Notes: generated from the sequence alone by a model not told the origin. Shown: positions 17,051 to 25,303, numbered from the stretch's first letter. The stretch is DNA of 64,000 bases from Enterococcus saccharolyticus subsp. saccharolyticus (GCF_029023825.1 NZ_CP118957.1:961501-1025500); one strand, 5' to 3'. Translations and numbers: made by a program.

Positions 17051-17887
17051 ATGTGTCAATGTCTAGGGATTTCTCGCCAAACATATTACTATCAACCAAA
17101 GAAAAAACAAAGTGAAGCTGAAATTGAAGAGGCGGTAACCGAAACCTTTTATCAAAAACGCAAAGTCTATGGTACGCGTAAAATAAAAAAGAGCCTAGAA
17201 AATCAAGGGATTCGTGTTAGTCGGCGTAAAATCGGCAGAATCATGAAGAATCGTGGGTTGAAGTCTACTTATACGATGGCCTACTATAAGCATCATGGAA
17301 CTTCTTGTAATGAAGCGCCAGTTAAAAATCTATTGAATCGTGAGTTTTCACATAAAAATCCATTAGAAGCAATCATAACAGATTTAACCTATGTACGAGT
17401 TGGAAAGAAATGGCACTATATTTGTTTGATATTAGACTTGTTCAATCGTGAAATCATTGGTTATTCTTGTGGCGAGCATAAATCTGCGGCTCTAGTAAAA
17501 AAAGCTTTCAGCCGTATATCTTATCCATTAACAGAAGTAGAACTTTTTCATACGGATCGTGGGAAAGAATTTGATAATCAAACAATTGAAATGATTTTAC
17601 AAGCATTTGGTATCACACGTTCACTTAGTAAAAAAGGCTGTCCTTATGATAATGCCGTAGCAGAATCTATGTATAAATCCGTCAAAATCGAATTTGTTTA
17701 TTCAAAAAAAATTGAGACTTTGAAGGAATTAGAACTAGAATTATTTGATTATGTACATTGGTGGAATCATCTTCGTTTGCACGGTACACTTGGCTACGAG
17801 ACACCCATTCATATCCGTTATCAGAGATTGGCGCAGCAAACCCTTGACAATGAGCATGGTCATGATAGCGAAAGCGAGGCAGCGTAA
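17051..17887 (+). CDS. IS3-family transposase OrfB (DDE integrase core)
   Basis: A 278-residue catalytic part of the transposase. The DDE residues are seen in AIITDLTYVRV (D), LFHTDRGKEFDN (D) and DNAVAESMYKSVK (E), with the usual C-terminal HLRLHGTLGYETP. The frame is open upstream of the ATG back into orfA (RTKRQVIDANKHKYSIS), as expected for an OrfAB product made by -1 frameshifting. All catalytic residues are intact, so the element may be active. Confidence 0.88.
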   Translation: MCQCLGISRQTYYYQPKKKQSEAEIEEAVTETFYQKRKVYGTRKIKKSLENQGIRVSRRKIGRIMKNRGLKSTYTMAYYKHHGTSCNEAPVKNLLNREFSHKNPLEAIITDLTYVRVGKKWHYICLILDLFNREIIGYSCGEHKSAALVKKAFSRISYPLTEVELFHTDRGKEFDNQTIEMILQAFGITRSLSKKGCPYDNAVAESMYKSVKIEFVYSKKIETLKELELELFDYVHWWNHLRLHGTLGYETPIHIRYQRLAQQTLDNEHGHDSESEAA

Positions 17888-18057
17888 TTCCCAATTGAGC
17901 TTCTGCCGTTGAAATTCATGACCATGGAGGCTCGTTGTCAAGGGCAATCGGAACAAAGTGCAAGAATTCTATATACACCTTATAAAATTTGTCAAAATAA
18001 GTGTTGCCATTTCAAACTTATAGTTATGATCCAACTGTTTTATAATTTACTGGTAAG

Positions 18058-19382
18058 GATAAAGTCCATATAATTGTGTAAAAGATAAAAGGCCATGTAA
18101 GAGCCCTTTTACGGTACAATGTTTTTAACCACTAAAAACATACCTAGGAGGACTTTACATGACCCAAGTACATTTTACACTGAACAACGAAGAGATTCAA
18201 AGTATTATTGAACATTCTGTAAAAGACGATGTTTCTAAAAACATTTTGACCACTGTATTCAATCAATTGATGGAAAACCAGCGAACTGAATACATTCAAG
18301 CTGAAGACTATGAACGATCTGAAAGCCGACAAAGCCAACGAAATGGCTACTACGAGCGTGACTTTACGACTCGCGTTGGAACTCTTGAATTACGAGTACC
18401 CAGAACACGTGACGGCGAGTTTTCACCAACGGTGTTTGAGCGTTATCAGCGAAATGAAAAAGCGCTGCTCGCTTCAATGCTTGAGATGTATGTTTCAGGC
18501 GTTTCAACACGTAAAGTCTCAAAAATCGTTGAAGAACTGTGTGGTAAATCAGTTTCTAAATCCTTTGTCTCTAGTCTGACTGAACAGTTAGACCCAATGG
18601 TCAACGAGTGGCAGAACCGCTCACTTTCGGATACAAACTATCCTTACTTGATGACAGATGTTCTCTACATAAAGATTAGAGAAGATAACAGGGTCCTTTC
18701 TAAAAGTTGCCATATTGCGATCGGAATTACAGAAGATGGAGACCGAGAAATCATTGGCTTTATGATTCAAAGCGAAGAGAGTGATGATACTTGGTCCATC
18801 TTCTTTGAGTACTTAAAAGAACGAGGTTTAAGGGGAACAGAACTCGTAATTTCTGATGCCCATAAAGGCTTAGTGTCTGCGATTCGTAAATCCTTTACCA
18901 ACGCAAGTTGGCAGAGATGTCAAGTTCACTTCTTAAGAAATATTTTTACAACGATTCCTAAGAAGAACTCTAAACCTTTTAGAGAAGCTGTAAAAGGAAT
19001 CTTTAAGTTTACAGATATCAATTTAGCACGAGAGGCCAAAAATCGCCTCATAGATGAATACATCGATCAAACAAAATATACAAAAGCTTGCGAAACCTTA
19101 GATAATGGCTTCGAAGATGCCTTTCAATACACGGTTTTGGGTAACTCTCACAACCGACTGAAAAGCACCAACCTTCTTGAACGTCTGAACCAAGAAGTAC
19201 GCAGAAGAGAAAAAATCATTCGAATCTTTCCTAACCATGCTTCAGCCAATCGATTAATTGGAGCAGTCCTTATGGACTTGCATGATGAATGGCTGAGTTC
19301 GACAAGAAAGTATATTAAGTTTGGCAAGTAAAAAACAGTGAGAACATTGTATAGTATTTTACACAGGATTATGGACTTGACT
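18058..19382 (+). mobile_element. IS256-type insertion sequence with 8-bp target duplication
   Basis: A 1325-bp element. The left end GATAAAGTCCATATAATTG matches the IS256 terminal repeat as I know it with one change. The right end reads, on the complement, AGTCAAGTCCATAATCC. The direct repeat CTGGTAAG flanks it on both sides (18050-18057 and 19383-19390), which is the 8-bp duplication IS256 makes. The intact duplication points to a recent insertion. It lies between a TATAAT (18041-18046) and the ribosome site of the gene at 19402. Confidence 0.92.
18159..19331 (+). CDS. IS256-family (Mutator-type) transposase
   Basis: A 390-residue DDE transposase closely resembling that of IS256 from Tn4001 throughout. 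Catalytic residues are visible in LMTDVLYIKI (D), VISDAHKGL (D) and STNLLERLNQEVRRREK (E), with the Mutator signature region WQRCQVHFLRNI. AGGAGG at 18147-18152 precedes the ATG. Full length and apparently functional. Confidence 0.95.
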   Translation: MTQVHFTLNNEEIQSIIEHSVKDDVSKNILTTVFNQLMENQRTEYIQAEDYERSESRQSQRNGYYERDFTTRVGTLELRVPRTRDGEFSPTVFERYQRNEKALLASMLEMYVSGVSTRKVSKIVEELCGKSVSKSFVSSLTEQLDPMVNEWQNRSLSDTNYPYLMTDVLYIKIREDNRVLSKSCHIAIGITEDGDREIIGFMIQSEESDDTWSIFFEYLKERGLRGTELVISDAHKGLVSAIRKSFTNASWQRCQVHFLRNIFTTIPKKNSKPFREAVKGIFKFTDINLAREAKNRLIDEYIDQTKYTKACETLDNGFEDAFQYTVLGNSHNRLKSTNLLERLNQEVRRREKIIRIFPNHASANRLIGAVLMDLHDEWLSSTRKYIKFGK

Positions 19383-19401
19383 CTGGTAAGGAGAGATATT
19401 T

Positions 19402-20202
19402 TTGAAGAAAAATAAACTAAATAATTTTTTTATGATATTAGTATTGTTTATTCCCATTTCAATAGTGACATATTTAGATAAGGATTGGAATATTGTTATA
19501 ATTTTTCTTATAGCTTCAATAGCAATATTAATATTTATTAATATTGAAGATTTTGAATTATTCAAAATCTCTAAAGAAGGAATCGAAGTAAAAAGGATCC
19601 TTCGTGAAGCTAAATTAACATTGGATGAAGCTAATAGGCTGGCTATTAATACTCTAAAGCAAACTTTGCGCCAAGTTATGAAGTTAGGAAATTTTAATGG
19701 GTTGGAGGCAGTGACTGAGTATAATTTTTATAATAAATTTTATACAGAATTAAAAGAAAGTGATAGTGAACTAAATGAAATGCTTCAAAGGTTAAAAAAT
19801 ACAACTTATAGACTGATAGCTCTAGACTTATTAATTGTATCTGATGGACTGTTAAAAAATGAAACTAATTCAAAAAAGCTGACAGAACAACAGAGAAGAG
19901 AATTAAATGAAATTTGTAATTCTTTAAATCCGGAAAAATTTAAAATAGGTGAAATTAAATATCAGACAGAATTAAAAGATAGACATCTAAACTTCGAATT
20001 CATAAATAAACTTGTGTTGAAGATGTTATCCGCTGTAAACGAAGGGGATAGTTATAAATATGATGAGCTTGAGGCGGATATGAATGTATATCTATATTTT
20101 TTCAACGTGAGCAAAGAATTAGGAGTAAAAAAGCAAAAATTAAAGAAATCTAAGGATGATATTGTAATTGAGAAGGCTTCTAAAGTAGATACTATACAAT
20201 AG
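19402..20202 (+). CDS. Membrane-anchored protein of unknown function
   Basis: A 266-residue protein. Two N-terminal transmembrane helices (about residues 8-23 and 30-47) are followed by a long, helical, charged cytoplasmic domain with no recognised motif (KEGIEVKRILREAKLTLDEANRLA). It starts with TTG, chosen because AAGGAGA (19388-19394) is perfectly spaced. That ribosome site overlaps the IS256 target duplication, so the insertion has pushed any original promoter 1.3 kb away. Very AT-rich, like the rest of the island cargo. Function unknown; an immunity or phage-resistance role is only a guess from context. Confidence 0.65.
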   Translation: MKKNKLNNFFMILVLFIPISIVTYLDKDWNIVIIFLIASIAILIFINIEDFELFKISKEGIEVKRILREAKLTLDEANRLAINTLKQTLRQVMKLGNFNGLEAVTEYNFYNKFYTELKESDSELNEMLQRLKNTTYRLIALDLLIVSDGLLKNETNSKKLTEQQRRELNEICNSLNPEKFKIGEIKYQTELKDRHLNFEFINKLVLKMLSAVNEGDSYKYDELEADMNVYLYFFNVSKELGVKKQKLKKSKDDIVIEKASKVDTIQ

Positions 20203-20215
20203 TAGAATAAAGTAG

Positions 20216-20257
20216 AGTATTAACATAGTAAATGTAATGTTAATACTTTGCTTTTTT
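20216..20257 (+). terminator. Terminator after the 19402 gene
   Basis: The perfect stem AGTATTAACAT/ATGTTAATACT (20216-20226 with 20237-20247) is followed by TTGCTTTTTTAT. Confidence 0.8.
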
Positions 20258-20283
20258 ATAAAAAATGTAAATACGATTAAAAG

Positions 20284-20319
20284 CGGAGTAACCTAGATTG
20301 TGGTTACTCCGTTTTTTTG
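20284..20319. terminator. Second hairpin terminator between convergent genes
   Basis: The stem CGGAGTAACC/GGTTACTCCG (20284-20293 with 20302-20311) is followed by TTTTTTTG on the + strand and by a weak CTTTTAAT run on the - strand. On the - strand it would end the secreted-protein operon. Confidence 0.75.
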
Positions 20320-20330
20320 TATAGCTGGGA

Positions 20331-20546
20331 TTATTTCTTTCTATTTTTAGACCGTTTGGTTTTAACCACTAGCATCCATAGTAAATTAAAGAAAATGAAA
20401 GAATAAATTGCAGAAGCAATGAAATCACCATTTATAATATACTCAATGAGTATACCTACTATGCTGCCTATAATACCGACTAAAATAATAGTTAAGTATG
20501 GGCGTTTATTATAAAAGTTAGATAAATAATTGTATGCTTTTTTCAT
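20331..20546 (-). CDS. Small membrane protein, possible immunity protein
   Basis: A 71-residue protein with two transmembrane helices (about residues 18-38 and 42-62) joined by a short loop (EYIINGDF). It ends in a strongly basic tail, KTKRSKNRKK. It lies 5 bases downstream of the secreted-protein gene on the same strand and has no strong ribosome site of its own, so it is probably translationally coupled. A secreted product followed at once by a tiny basic membrane protein is a common bacteriocin-immunity arrangement; that reading is inference. No family recognised. Confidence 0.6.
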   Translation of the reverse strand: MKKAYNYLSNFYNKRPYLTIILVGIIGSIVGILIEYIINGDFIASAIYSFIFFNLLWMLVVKTKRSKNRKK

Positions 20547-20551
20547 TGTAG

Positions 20552-21139
20552 CTACTTAGTCATGTATTTAGTTGCCACTATGCGTCCCATACCATCATAT
20601 CCTGAACTTTTATAGAAACCGACCCAACCATTGCCGTTTTTATCCCATTTTTTAGCTACGGCATTTCCAGGAGCGTTGCCTAACTTGGTCCATTGTGCAG
20701 CATTTAATAATCCGCTTATAGCTAATGCAGGTAGTCCCACTGTTCCAGCAACTACACCTATGCCTGAATATAGAGCAGTGTTTATTGATCCTGCTAACAC
20801 GCCTGTTGACACGGCTATATTAGTATATGTCCAAGGGCCCCACTTCATAACGTTAGCTGCAGTTTGTATACTTCTTGAACTAATGTTATTTTCTTCGTAA
20901 ACTACTACAACTGGGCCATCAGGGGTGTTTTCGATAAAAACATTATCTGGTAGTTCTTCTGAATTAAGTAAACTATTCAAATCGTCATAATTCAATTCAG
21001 AACCACTTTCAATGATTGATGAAGTTGTTTCTTCATTACCAGTAATATCATCTGCATAAGCTATAGCACCTATTGTTCCTGGTAAAACTGTACTACCTAA
21101 TGTTAATAAAGATGCTCCTAAAATTAATAATTTCTTCAA
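20552..21139 (-). CDS. Secreted protein, candidate bacteriocin-like effector
   Basis: A 195-residue protein with a Sec signal peptide: KK at positions 2-3, a hydrophobic core, then AYA-DD, with cleavage expected after residue 29. An acidic stretch (about 30-85, rich in Glu, Asp, Ser and Asn) follows. The C-terminal domain (about 90-195) has no Cys, begins AANVMKWGPWTYTN and is rich in Gly/Ala/Val, with small-residue helix-packing motifs (GVLAGSIN, SGIGVVAGTVGLPALAISG). It ends in a polar Trp/Tyr/Gly tail. The TTG start at 21139 follows AAGGAGG. The family is unknown to me. The acidic propiece, glycine-rich hydrophobic core and partner membrane gene suggest a membrane-active peptide or toxin (inference). 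Confidence 0.6.
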   Translation of the reverse strand: MKKLLILGASLLTLGSTVLPGTIGAIAYADDITGNEETTSSIIESGSELNYDDLNSLLNSEELPDNVFIENTPDGPVVVVYEENNISSRSIQTAANVMKWGPWTYTNIAVSTGVLAGSINTALYSGIGVVAGTVGLPALAISGLLNAAQWTKLGNAPGNAVAKKWDKNGNGWVGFYKSSGYDGMGRIVATKYMTK

Positions 21140-21205
21140 ATAAAAAACCTCCTTAAATTTATAAATAATTTATAACACAAAAATGTAGATAAAAACCATT
21201 TTTGT

Positions 21206-21238
21206 CCTAAACGTAGTAAATTCATTCCTGAACGTCAT
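21206..21238 (+). repeat. 33-bp imperfect direct repeat, copy 1
   Basis: CCTAAACGTAGTAAATTCAT and onward (21206-21238) matches 26701-26733 at 28 of 33 positions. Copy 1 lies just left of the IS21 insertion; copy 2 lies upstream of the SPFH gene outside the island. Confidence 0.55.
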
Positions 21239-21365
21239 ATCTTTATATTGTCAGTGCTAAACTAAATTGAACAGTTTTCGATGAATAAGATTGAACACTT
21301 TCGCCAAAGAATATCTCCAATCCTGTATACTTTTAAAGGTATCTTAGGTTATTGGAGGACGAAAG

Positions 21366-22931
21366 GTGAAGAAGAAGTTAATGTTATATTTGGAAATTCA
21401 ACAGATGAAGGAGCGGGACTTTTCCATCCAACAAATCGCAAAGCAGTTGAAGGTATCCCGCACAACGGTTTATAACTACATGGAGAAGACACCGGAAGAA
21501 GCTTTTGAATGGGTCAATTCATTAGGTTCGAGGAAGAAGAAATTGGACCCATACAAGGATTGGATTGTTGCTTGGCTTCAAGAGTATCCGCATCTGAATG
21601 CGTCTCAAATACAGGATTGGCTGCTTGAGAAATTCCCCGACTTCACCGTTGGTGAAAGTACGATGCGGTTATATGTGAATCAAATACGCGAAGAATATCA
21701 GATAGCTAAAACTAAAGTTGTGAGGCAATACGAGGCGGTCGAAGAACAACCGATGGGAAAACAGGTACAAGTCGATTGGGGCGAAACGCGTCAAAAGACG
21801 CAGGATCAAAGAGAAATCAAATTATACTGCATTTGTTTCTTACTTTCCCATTCACGCTACCGCTATGTGGAATGGCAAAACCGCCCCTTTACGACTCGTG
21901 ATGCCATTCGAAGCCATGAGAATGCTTTCGAATTCTTTGGTGGCATGCCGGAAGAAATCGTTTATGATCAGGACCACCTAATCACTGTGAGTGAGCACGC
22001 TGGAGACATGATCCTGACCGCTGAATTCCAAGCGTACAAACAGCAACGGAAGTTCAGAGTCCATTTATGCCGCAAAGCCGACCCCGAATCCAAAGGAAAA
22101 GTGGAGAGTACGGTAAAGTATGTGAAACGAAATTTCGCCGATAGCCGGATTTATACGACAATCGAGAACTGGAATGAGCGCTGTTTAGCCTGGTTGGAAA
22201 GAACGGGCAACCGAAGGGTTCATGGAACAACAAAAAAGAGACCGGTAGAAGTGTTTCTCCTCGAAAAGCAACACTTAAAACCAGTCTCTAAACTACTCTC
22301 AACCGAGAGTATCACCGGTTCAAGTATAACAAGAACGGTAAACAAGGACAATACGGTTTTTTATAAATCAAACCGTTATTCCGTACCACTAGGCACTTAC
22401 AGACCGAAAGGCCTGAATACAGTGGCTATTGAAATCAAGGAAGATACGAACGATCAAAAACGGCTTATTATCAGAAAACAGCCCGATGGGGAAATTCTGG
22501 CGAACCATCCTCTGGAAACTTCAACTGGCAAACTGATCAAAAATAAAAACCATGGGCGCGATCGTTCGAAGGGCATTCAAAGCTATAAGGAAACCGTTGC
22601 GCAGCAGTTCAAAGATTTGGAGCTTGCCTCACGATACATTGATATCTTGATGGAGAAGTATCCGCGCTATAAAAGAGACCAACTGGCCGTTCTACAGAAA
22701 GCGGCCCTCGAATACCCCACTGTCATTGATGAGGTCCTACAGAAGTGTATGTCTGAACATCTGATGAGTGCGAATGACTTTACGGATGTGGCTAAATACT
22801 TGGCTGCCCCTCGGAAAGAGACGCCGCCTGTTCCACCCGTACAAGCAGTCCGATCGGATTGCGCTGATATCAACGTGGAGACGCATCCGATGAGTACCTA
22901 TACGGAAATTCTGGGAGGTGCCGCCTCATGA
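21366..22931 (+). CDS. istA: IS21-family transposase IstA
   Basis: A 521-residue transposase with an N-terminal HTH (FSIQQIAKQLKVSRTTVYNY, about residues 19-38) and a DDE core: VQVDWGETRQ (D), EIVYDQDHL (D) and KADPESKGKVESTVKYV (E). A C-terminal beta-barrel region (YSVPLGTYRPKG) follows. It starts with GTG (21366) or ATG 21381. The stop overlaps the istB start (ATGA). Confidence 0.93.
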   Translation: MKKKLMLYLEIQQMKERDFSIQQIAKQLKVSRTTVYNYMEKTPEEAFEWVNSLGSRKKKLDPYKDWIVAWLQEYPHLNASQIQDWLLEKFPDFTVGESTMRLYVNQIREEYQIAKTKVVRQYEAVEEQPMGKQVQVDWGETRQKTQDQREIKLYCICFLLSHSRYRYVEWQNRPFTTRDAIRSHENAFEFFGGMPEEIVYDQDHLITVSEHAGDMILTAEFQAYKQQRKFRVHLCRKADPESKGKVESTVKYVKRNFADSRIYTTIENWNERCLAWLERTGNRRVHGTTKKRPVEVFLLEKQHLKPVSKLLSTESITGSSITRTVNKDNTVFYKSNRYSVPLGTYRPKGLNTVAIEIKEDTNDQKRLIIRKQPDGEILANHPLETSTGKLIKNKNHGRDRSKGIQSYKETVAQQFKDLELASRYIDILMEKYPRYKRDQLAVLQKAALEYPTVIDEVLQKCMSEHLMSANDFTDVAKYLAAPRKETPPVPPVQAVRSDCADINVETHPMSTYTEILGGAAS

Positions 22932-23695
22932 ATGATAGCATGGACGCGCTGCAGAGCCAGTTCAGACAGCTGCGCTTGGTGGAAACTGCGAGCGAGTTGC
23001 CTGAGCTTTTCCGTAAAGCCGAACAGGCCTCCTGGACCTACCGGGAACTGGTGCAGGAGATTGTGTGCTTCGAATTAAGGAAGCGCGAGGAAAAAAGTGT
23101 TCAGAAACGATTGAAATGGGCTAAGTTCCCGTACCACAAAACACTGACGGAATTCGACTTATCAGATCAGACTTCTCTGAGTAAACGGCAGCTTACCCAG
23201 CTCCAAGAGCTTACTTGGCTTGAGCAGCAGTATAATCTCATCTTTTTGGGTCCGAGCGGTGTGGGGAAAACGCACTTATCCATTGCCTTAGGCATGGAGG
23301 CCATCCAGAAGGGATTTCAGGTGACGTTCGTGACAATGGGAGAACTACTCTCCCTTCTGAAAACTGAAGAATTCACGCGAAAAGCGCAGGTCCAGCTCAA
23401 TCGGATCCGAGCGTCTGATTTAGTGATCATTGATGATTTGATGTATATGGCAATGGATCAAAGGGAAGCTACCCTGTTTTTTCATTTGATCAATCATCTA
23501 TATGAACGGAGTTCAATCATCTTGACCTCCAATAAGAGCCCCGACCAATGGGGAGAATTATTGGGCGATGAGGGCGTCGCAATGGCTATCCTAGACCGTA
23601 TTCTGCATCGAGCGGAGGTCGTTCACATGAATGAAGCTAGCTACCGTATGAAGCATCGCCAGAGCATGTTTGTGAGCGAAAGTGTTCAAAATTAA
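22928..23695 (+). CDS. istB: IS21-family helper ATPase IstB
   Basis: A 255-residue DnaC/DnaA-like AAA+ ATPase that assembles on target DNA and activates IstA. Walker A is GPSGVGKTH (about residue 112), Walker B is LVIIDDLMYM, and sensor-1 is IILTSNKSP. It overlaps istA by 4 bp, as in all IS21 elements. Full length. Confidence 0.93.
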   Translation: MNDSMDALQSQFRQLRLVETASELPELFRKAEQASWTYRELVQEIVCFELRKREEKSVQKRLKWAKFPYHKTLTEFDLSDQTSLSKRQLTQLQELTWLEQQYNLIFLGPSGVGKTHLSIALGMEAIQKGFQVTFVTMGELLSLLKTEEFTRKAQVQLNRIRASDLVIIDDLMYMAMDQREATLFFHLINHLYERSSIILTSNKSPDQWGELLGDEGVAMAILDRILHRAEVVHMNEASYRMKHRQSMFVSESVQN

Positions 23696-23946
23696 TTGGC
23701 GTTAACTGTTCAATTCTACTTGACGCTGACATATATGTAATTTTTCAAAAAATACATATACTAATAAATAAAGCTAACACTCATTTATGGAAAAGAATCA
23801 CTCGAATTTGTATATCATTTGGAATAAGTTATTCCTTTCAAAATAAGATGAAATGATTATAAACTGGTCTTTAGACTGATATTATAGAAAGAAAACTTTG
23901 TAGATGATATACTAAAGATATTATATTGTTATCAAGGAGTTACTAA

Positions 23947-24939
23947 ATGAAGGCATCTATAGGCGAATCGTTAGGAGATTATACTAGACATGAGATATTG
24001 AGTACCATGGAGTCTGAAAGTCAAAAAATATTTAAGGAGAACCATCCAAAATTTACACCTAATCAACTTATAGAAACTATGAGCAGAAAAGGTATTAAAT
24101 TTAATTTGATGAGTAGAGAAGAGGCTAAAAAAAGAATTACTGAAAATACTTATTACTTCAAGGTTGGTGTATACCGTCATAATTTTATCAAAGATGAGAA
24201 TGGTCAATATAGTAATTTAGATTTTGCGCATTTAGATGATTTGGCTATCTTAGATATGCGTTTAAGAAAAATTTTACTAAACATGTCATTGGACTTAGAG
24301 CATTCTCTTAAAACATTAGTTAACTCTATTGTAACTATGGATAAGTTGGAAGATGGATACCAGATAGTACAAGATTTTTCAACTACACACAAATTTGATC
24401 TTAGTAATATGTACGGGATTTACGATAAGAGATCGCATTATTTAAATCCAGTTAAAAACAAACATAGTAGTTGCACTTCTGTTTGGGTTTTACTAGAACT
24501 AATGTCTTTTGGAGAATTATCAAAGTTTTTAGAATTTTACTTTGACAGAACTAAAATATCTAAAAAAAGACTGGTATATCCGGCTAAACTAATACGTTAT
24601 GCAAAAAATGTTCGGAATGCTGCAGCTCATAATAATCCAATAATATTGAATCTTTCAGGAATGACTAGTATCTCTCCTGATCCTAAAATTATGCAAACTA
24701 ATCATAAAATGGGTTTAGATAAATCTTTGTACAGAAATCCTAGAATTAATGATATTCTATGCTTATTTTTTCTACATGATATGTACTGTAGTAAAGGAGT
24801 AAGAAACCATTTAATATCTGAATTAGAAGCCTTTAAAAAAAGGTGTATGAGAAATGCTTCTTATTATTCGAACAACAATCATCTTAAAGAATTATACAGA
24901 AATTTGGAGTTACTAATTGACTACTACAAATTTAAGTGA
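23947..24939 (+). CDS. Abi_2 (AbiD/AbiF-like) abortive infection protein
   Basis: A 330-residue protein resembling lactococcal AbiD/AbiF phage-resistance proteins of the Abi_2 family. The N-terminal part carries LIETMSRKGIKFNLMSREEA and YYFKVGVYRHNF. The C-terminal part contains VRNAAAHNNP, an R-x4-H motif that marks the HEPN RNase fold. Abortive-infection proteins of this type kill or arrest the infected cell; RNA cleavage is likely but unproven here. AAGGAG (23934-23939) precedes the ATG. Stand-alone gene, strongly AT-rich, inside the island next to the IS21 element. Confidence 0.8.
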   Translation: MKASIGESLGDYTRHEILSTMESESQKIFKENHPKFTPNQLIETMSRKGIKFNLMSREEAKKRITENTYYFKVGVYRHNFIKDENGQYSNLDFAHLDDLAILDMRLRKILLNMSLDLEHSLKTLVNSIVTMDKLEDGYQIVQDFSTTHKFDLSNMYGIYDKRSHYLNPVKNKHSSCTSVWVLLELMSFGELSKFLEFYFDRTKISKKRLVYPAKLIRYAKNVRNAAAHNNPIILNLSGMTSISPDPKIMQTNHKMGLDKSLYRNPRINDILCLFFLHDMYCSKGVRNHLISELEAFKKRCMRNASYYSNNNHLKELYRNLELLIDYYKFK

Positions 24940-25080
24940 TATCCTCAGTATGAGTAAAAAAGAGGTAGTACTCTTTGCACTCTAGTAGCCTTGAGCAACT
25001 AGGTGTTAATTTGAGCTTAATTAATGTTGGTGTACACAATTATTTGTTTTTAACAATTACTGTTAATGGGCACTAACAAA

Positions 25081-25114
25081 AAAAGAATCCTGTAACCCCA
25101 GGATTCTTTTTTTT
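25081..25114 (+). terminator. Terminator downstream of abi gene
   Basis: The stem AAAAGAATCCTG/CAGGATTCTTTT (25081-25092 with 25099-25110) is followed by TTTT. It lies about 140 bp after the abi stop. Confidence 0.8.
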
Positions 25115-25193
25115 ATTTTAAATTACTTAAGATAAAAACGCCCCACACATTTTATTTTCTCTTCCTATCATATATAAGTATTTTACGCCATAC

Positions 25194-25209
25194 TAAATGC
25201 CATTTGATT
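25194..25209 (+). repeat. 16-bp direct repeat, right copy (candidate att site)
   Basis: TAAATGCCATTTGATT is identical to 15677-15692. Together they bracket about 9.5 kb of accessory DNA. Confidence 0.6.
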
Positions 25210-25303
25210 TTAATTCTCTTTAATTTAGTTGAACGACATCAGCTTTTTTTCTGTAAAAAAGCTGATATATTAACATTATGAAATGAAATATTATAGTAAA
25301 AAA

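Larger units (their letters stand above)
16657..18009 (+). mobile_element. IS3-family insertion sequence (IS150-like group), ends approximate
   Basis: The element carries overlapping-frame orfA and orfB transposase genes. Candidate terminal inverted repeats are AGGTTACACTGGACTAGACA on the left and the complement of a right end finishing GTGTTGCCA at 18009. They agree at about 25 of 38 positions, including TAAGGTGT. The ends are therefore estimates. It interrupts the IS21 remnant on the left. Confidence 0.65.
21249..23731 (+). mobile_element. IS21-family insertion sequence, complete, with 5-bp target duplication
   Basis: A 2483-bp element. The terminal inverted repeats begin TGTCAG and share AATTGAACAGTT (left 21265-21276; right complement). 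A second internal ATTGAACAC repeat follows at both ends. TATAT flanks the element at 21244-21248 and 23732-23736, a target duplication in the IS21 size range. Base composition is clearly richer in G+C than the surrounding DNA, pointing to a recent arrival from another lineage. It is not the source of the IS21 debris at 15.9-16.6 kb; the IstB proteins differ. Confidence 0.9.
24940..25303. other. Gene-free stretch at the right edge of the island
   Basis: This 364-bp stretch holds a terminator (25081-25114), the right copy of the 16-bp direct repeat (25194-25209) and a small hairpin AGCTTTTTTTCTGTAAAAAAGCT (about 25230-25252). I see no ORF with a ribosome site. It is followed directly by the IS4-family element. 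Confidence 0.6.

Noticed and set aside
18310-18579. 89-codon ORF on the + strand
   Set aside because: It lies wholly inside the IS256 transposase gene in another frame, with no ribosome site; a shadow frame.
20631-20900. 89-codon ORF on the + strand opposite the secreted-protein gene
   Set aside because: It is antisense to a gene with a signal peptide and a good ribosome site; no start signal and no protein-like pattern.
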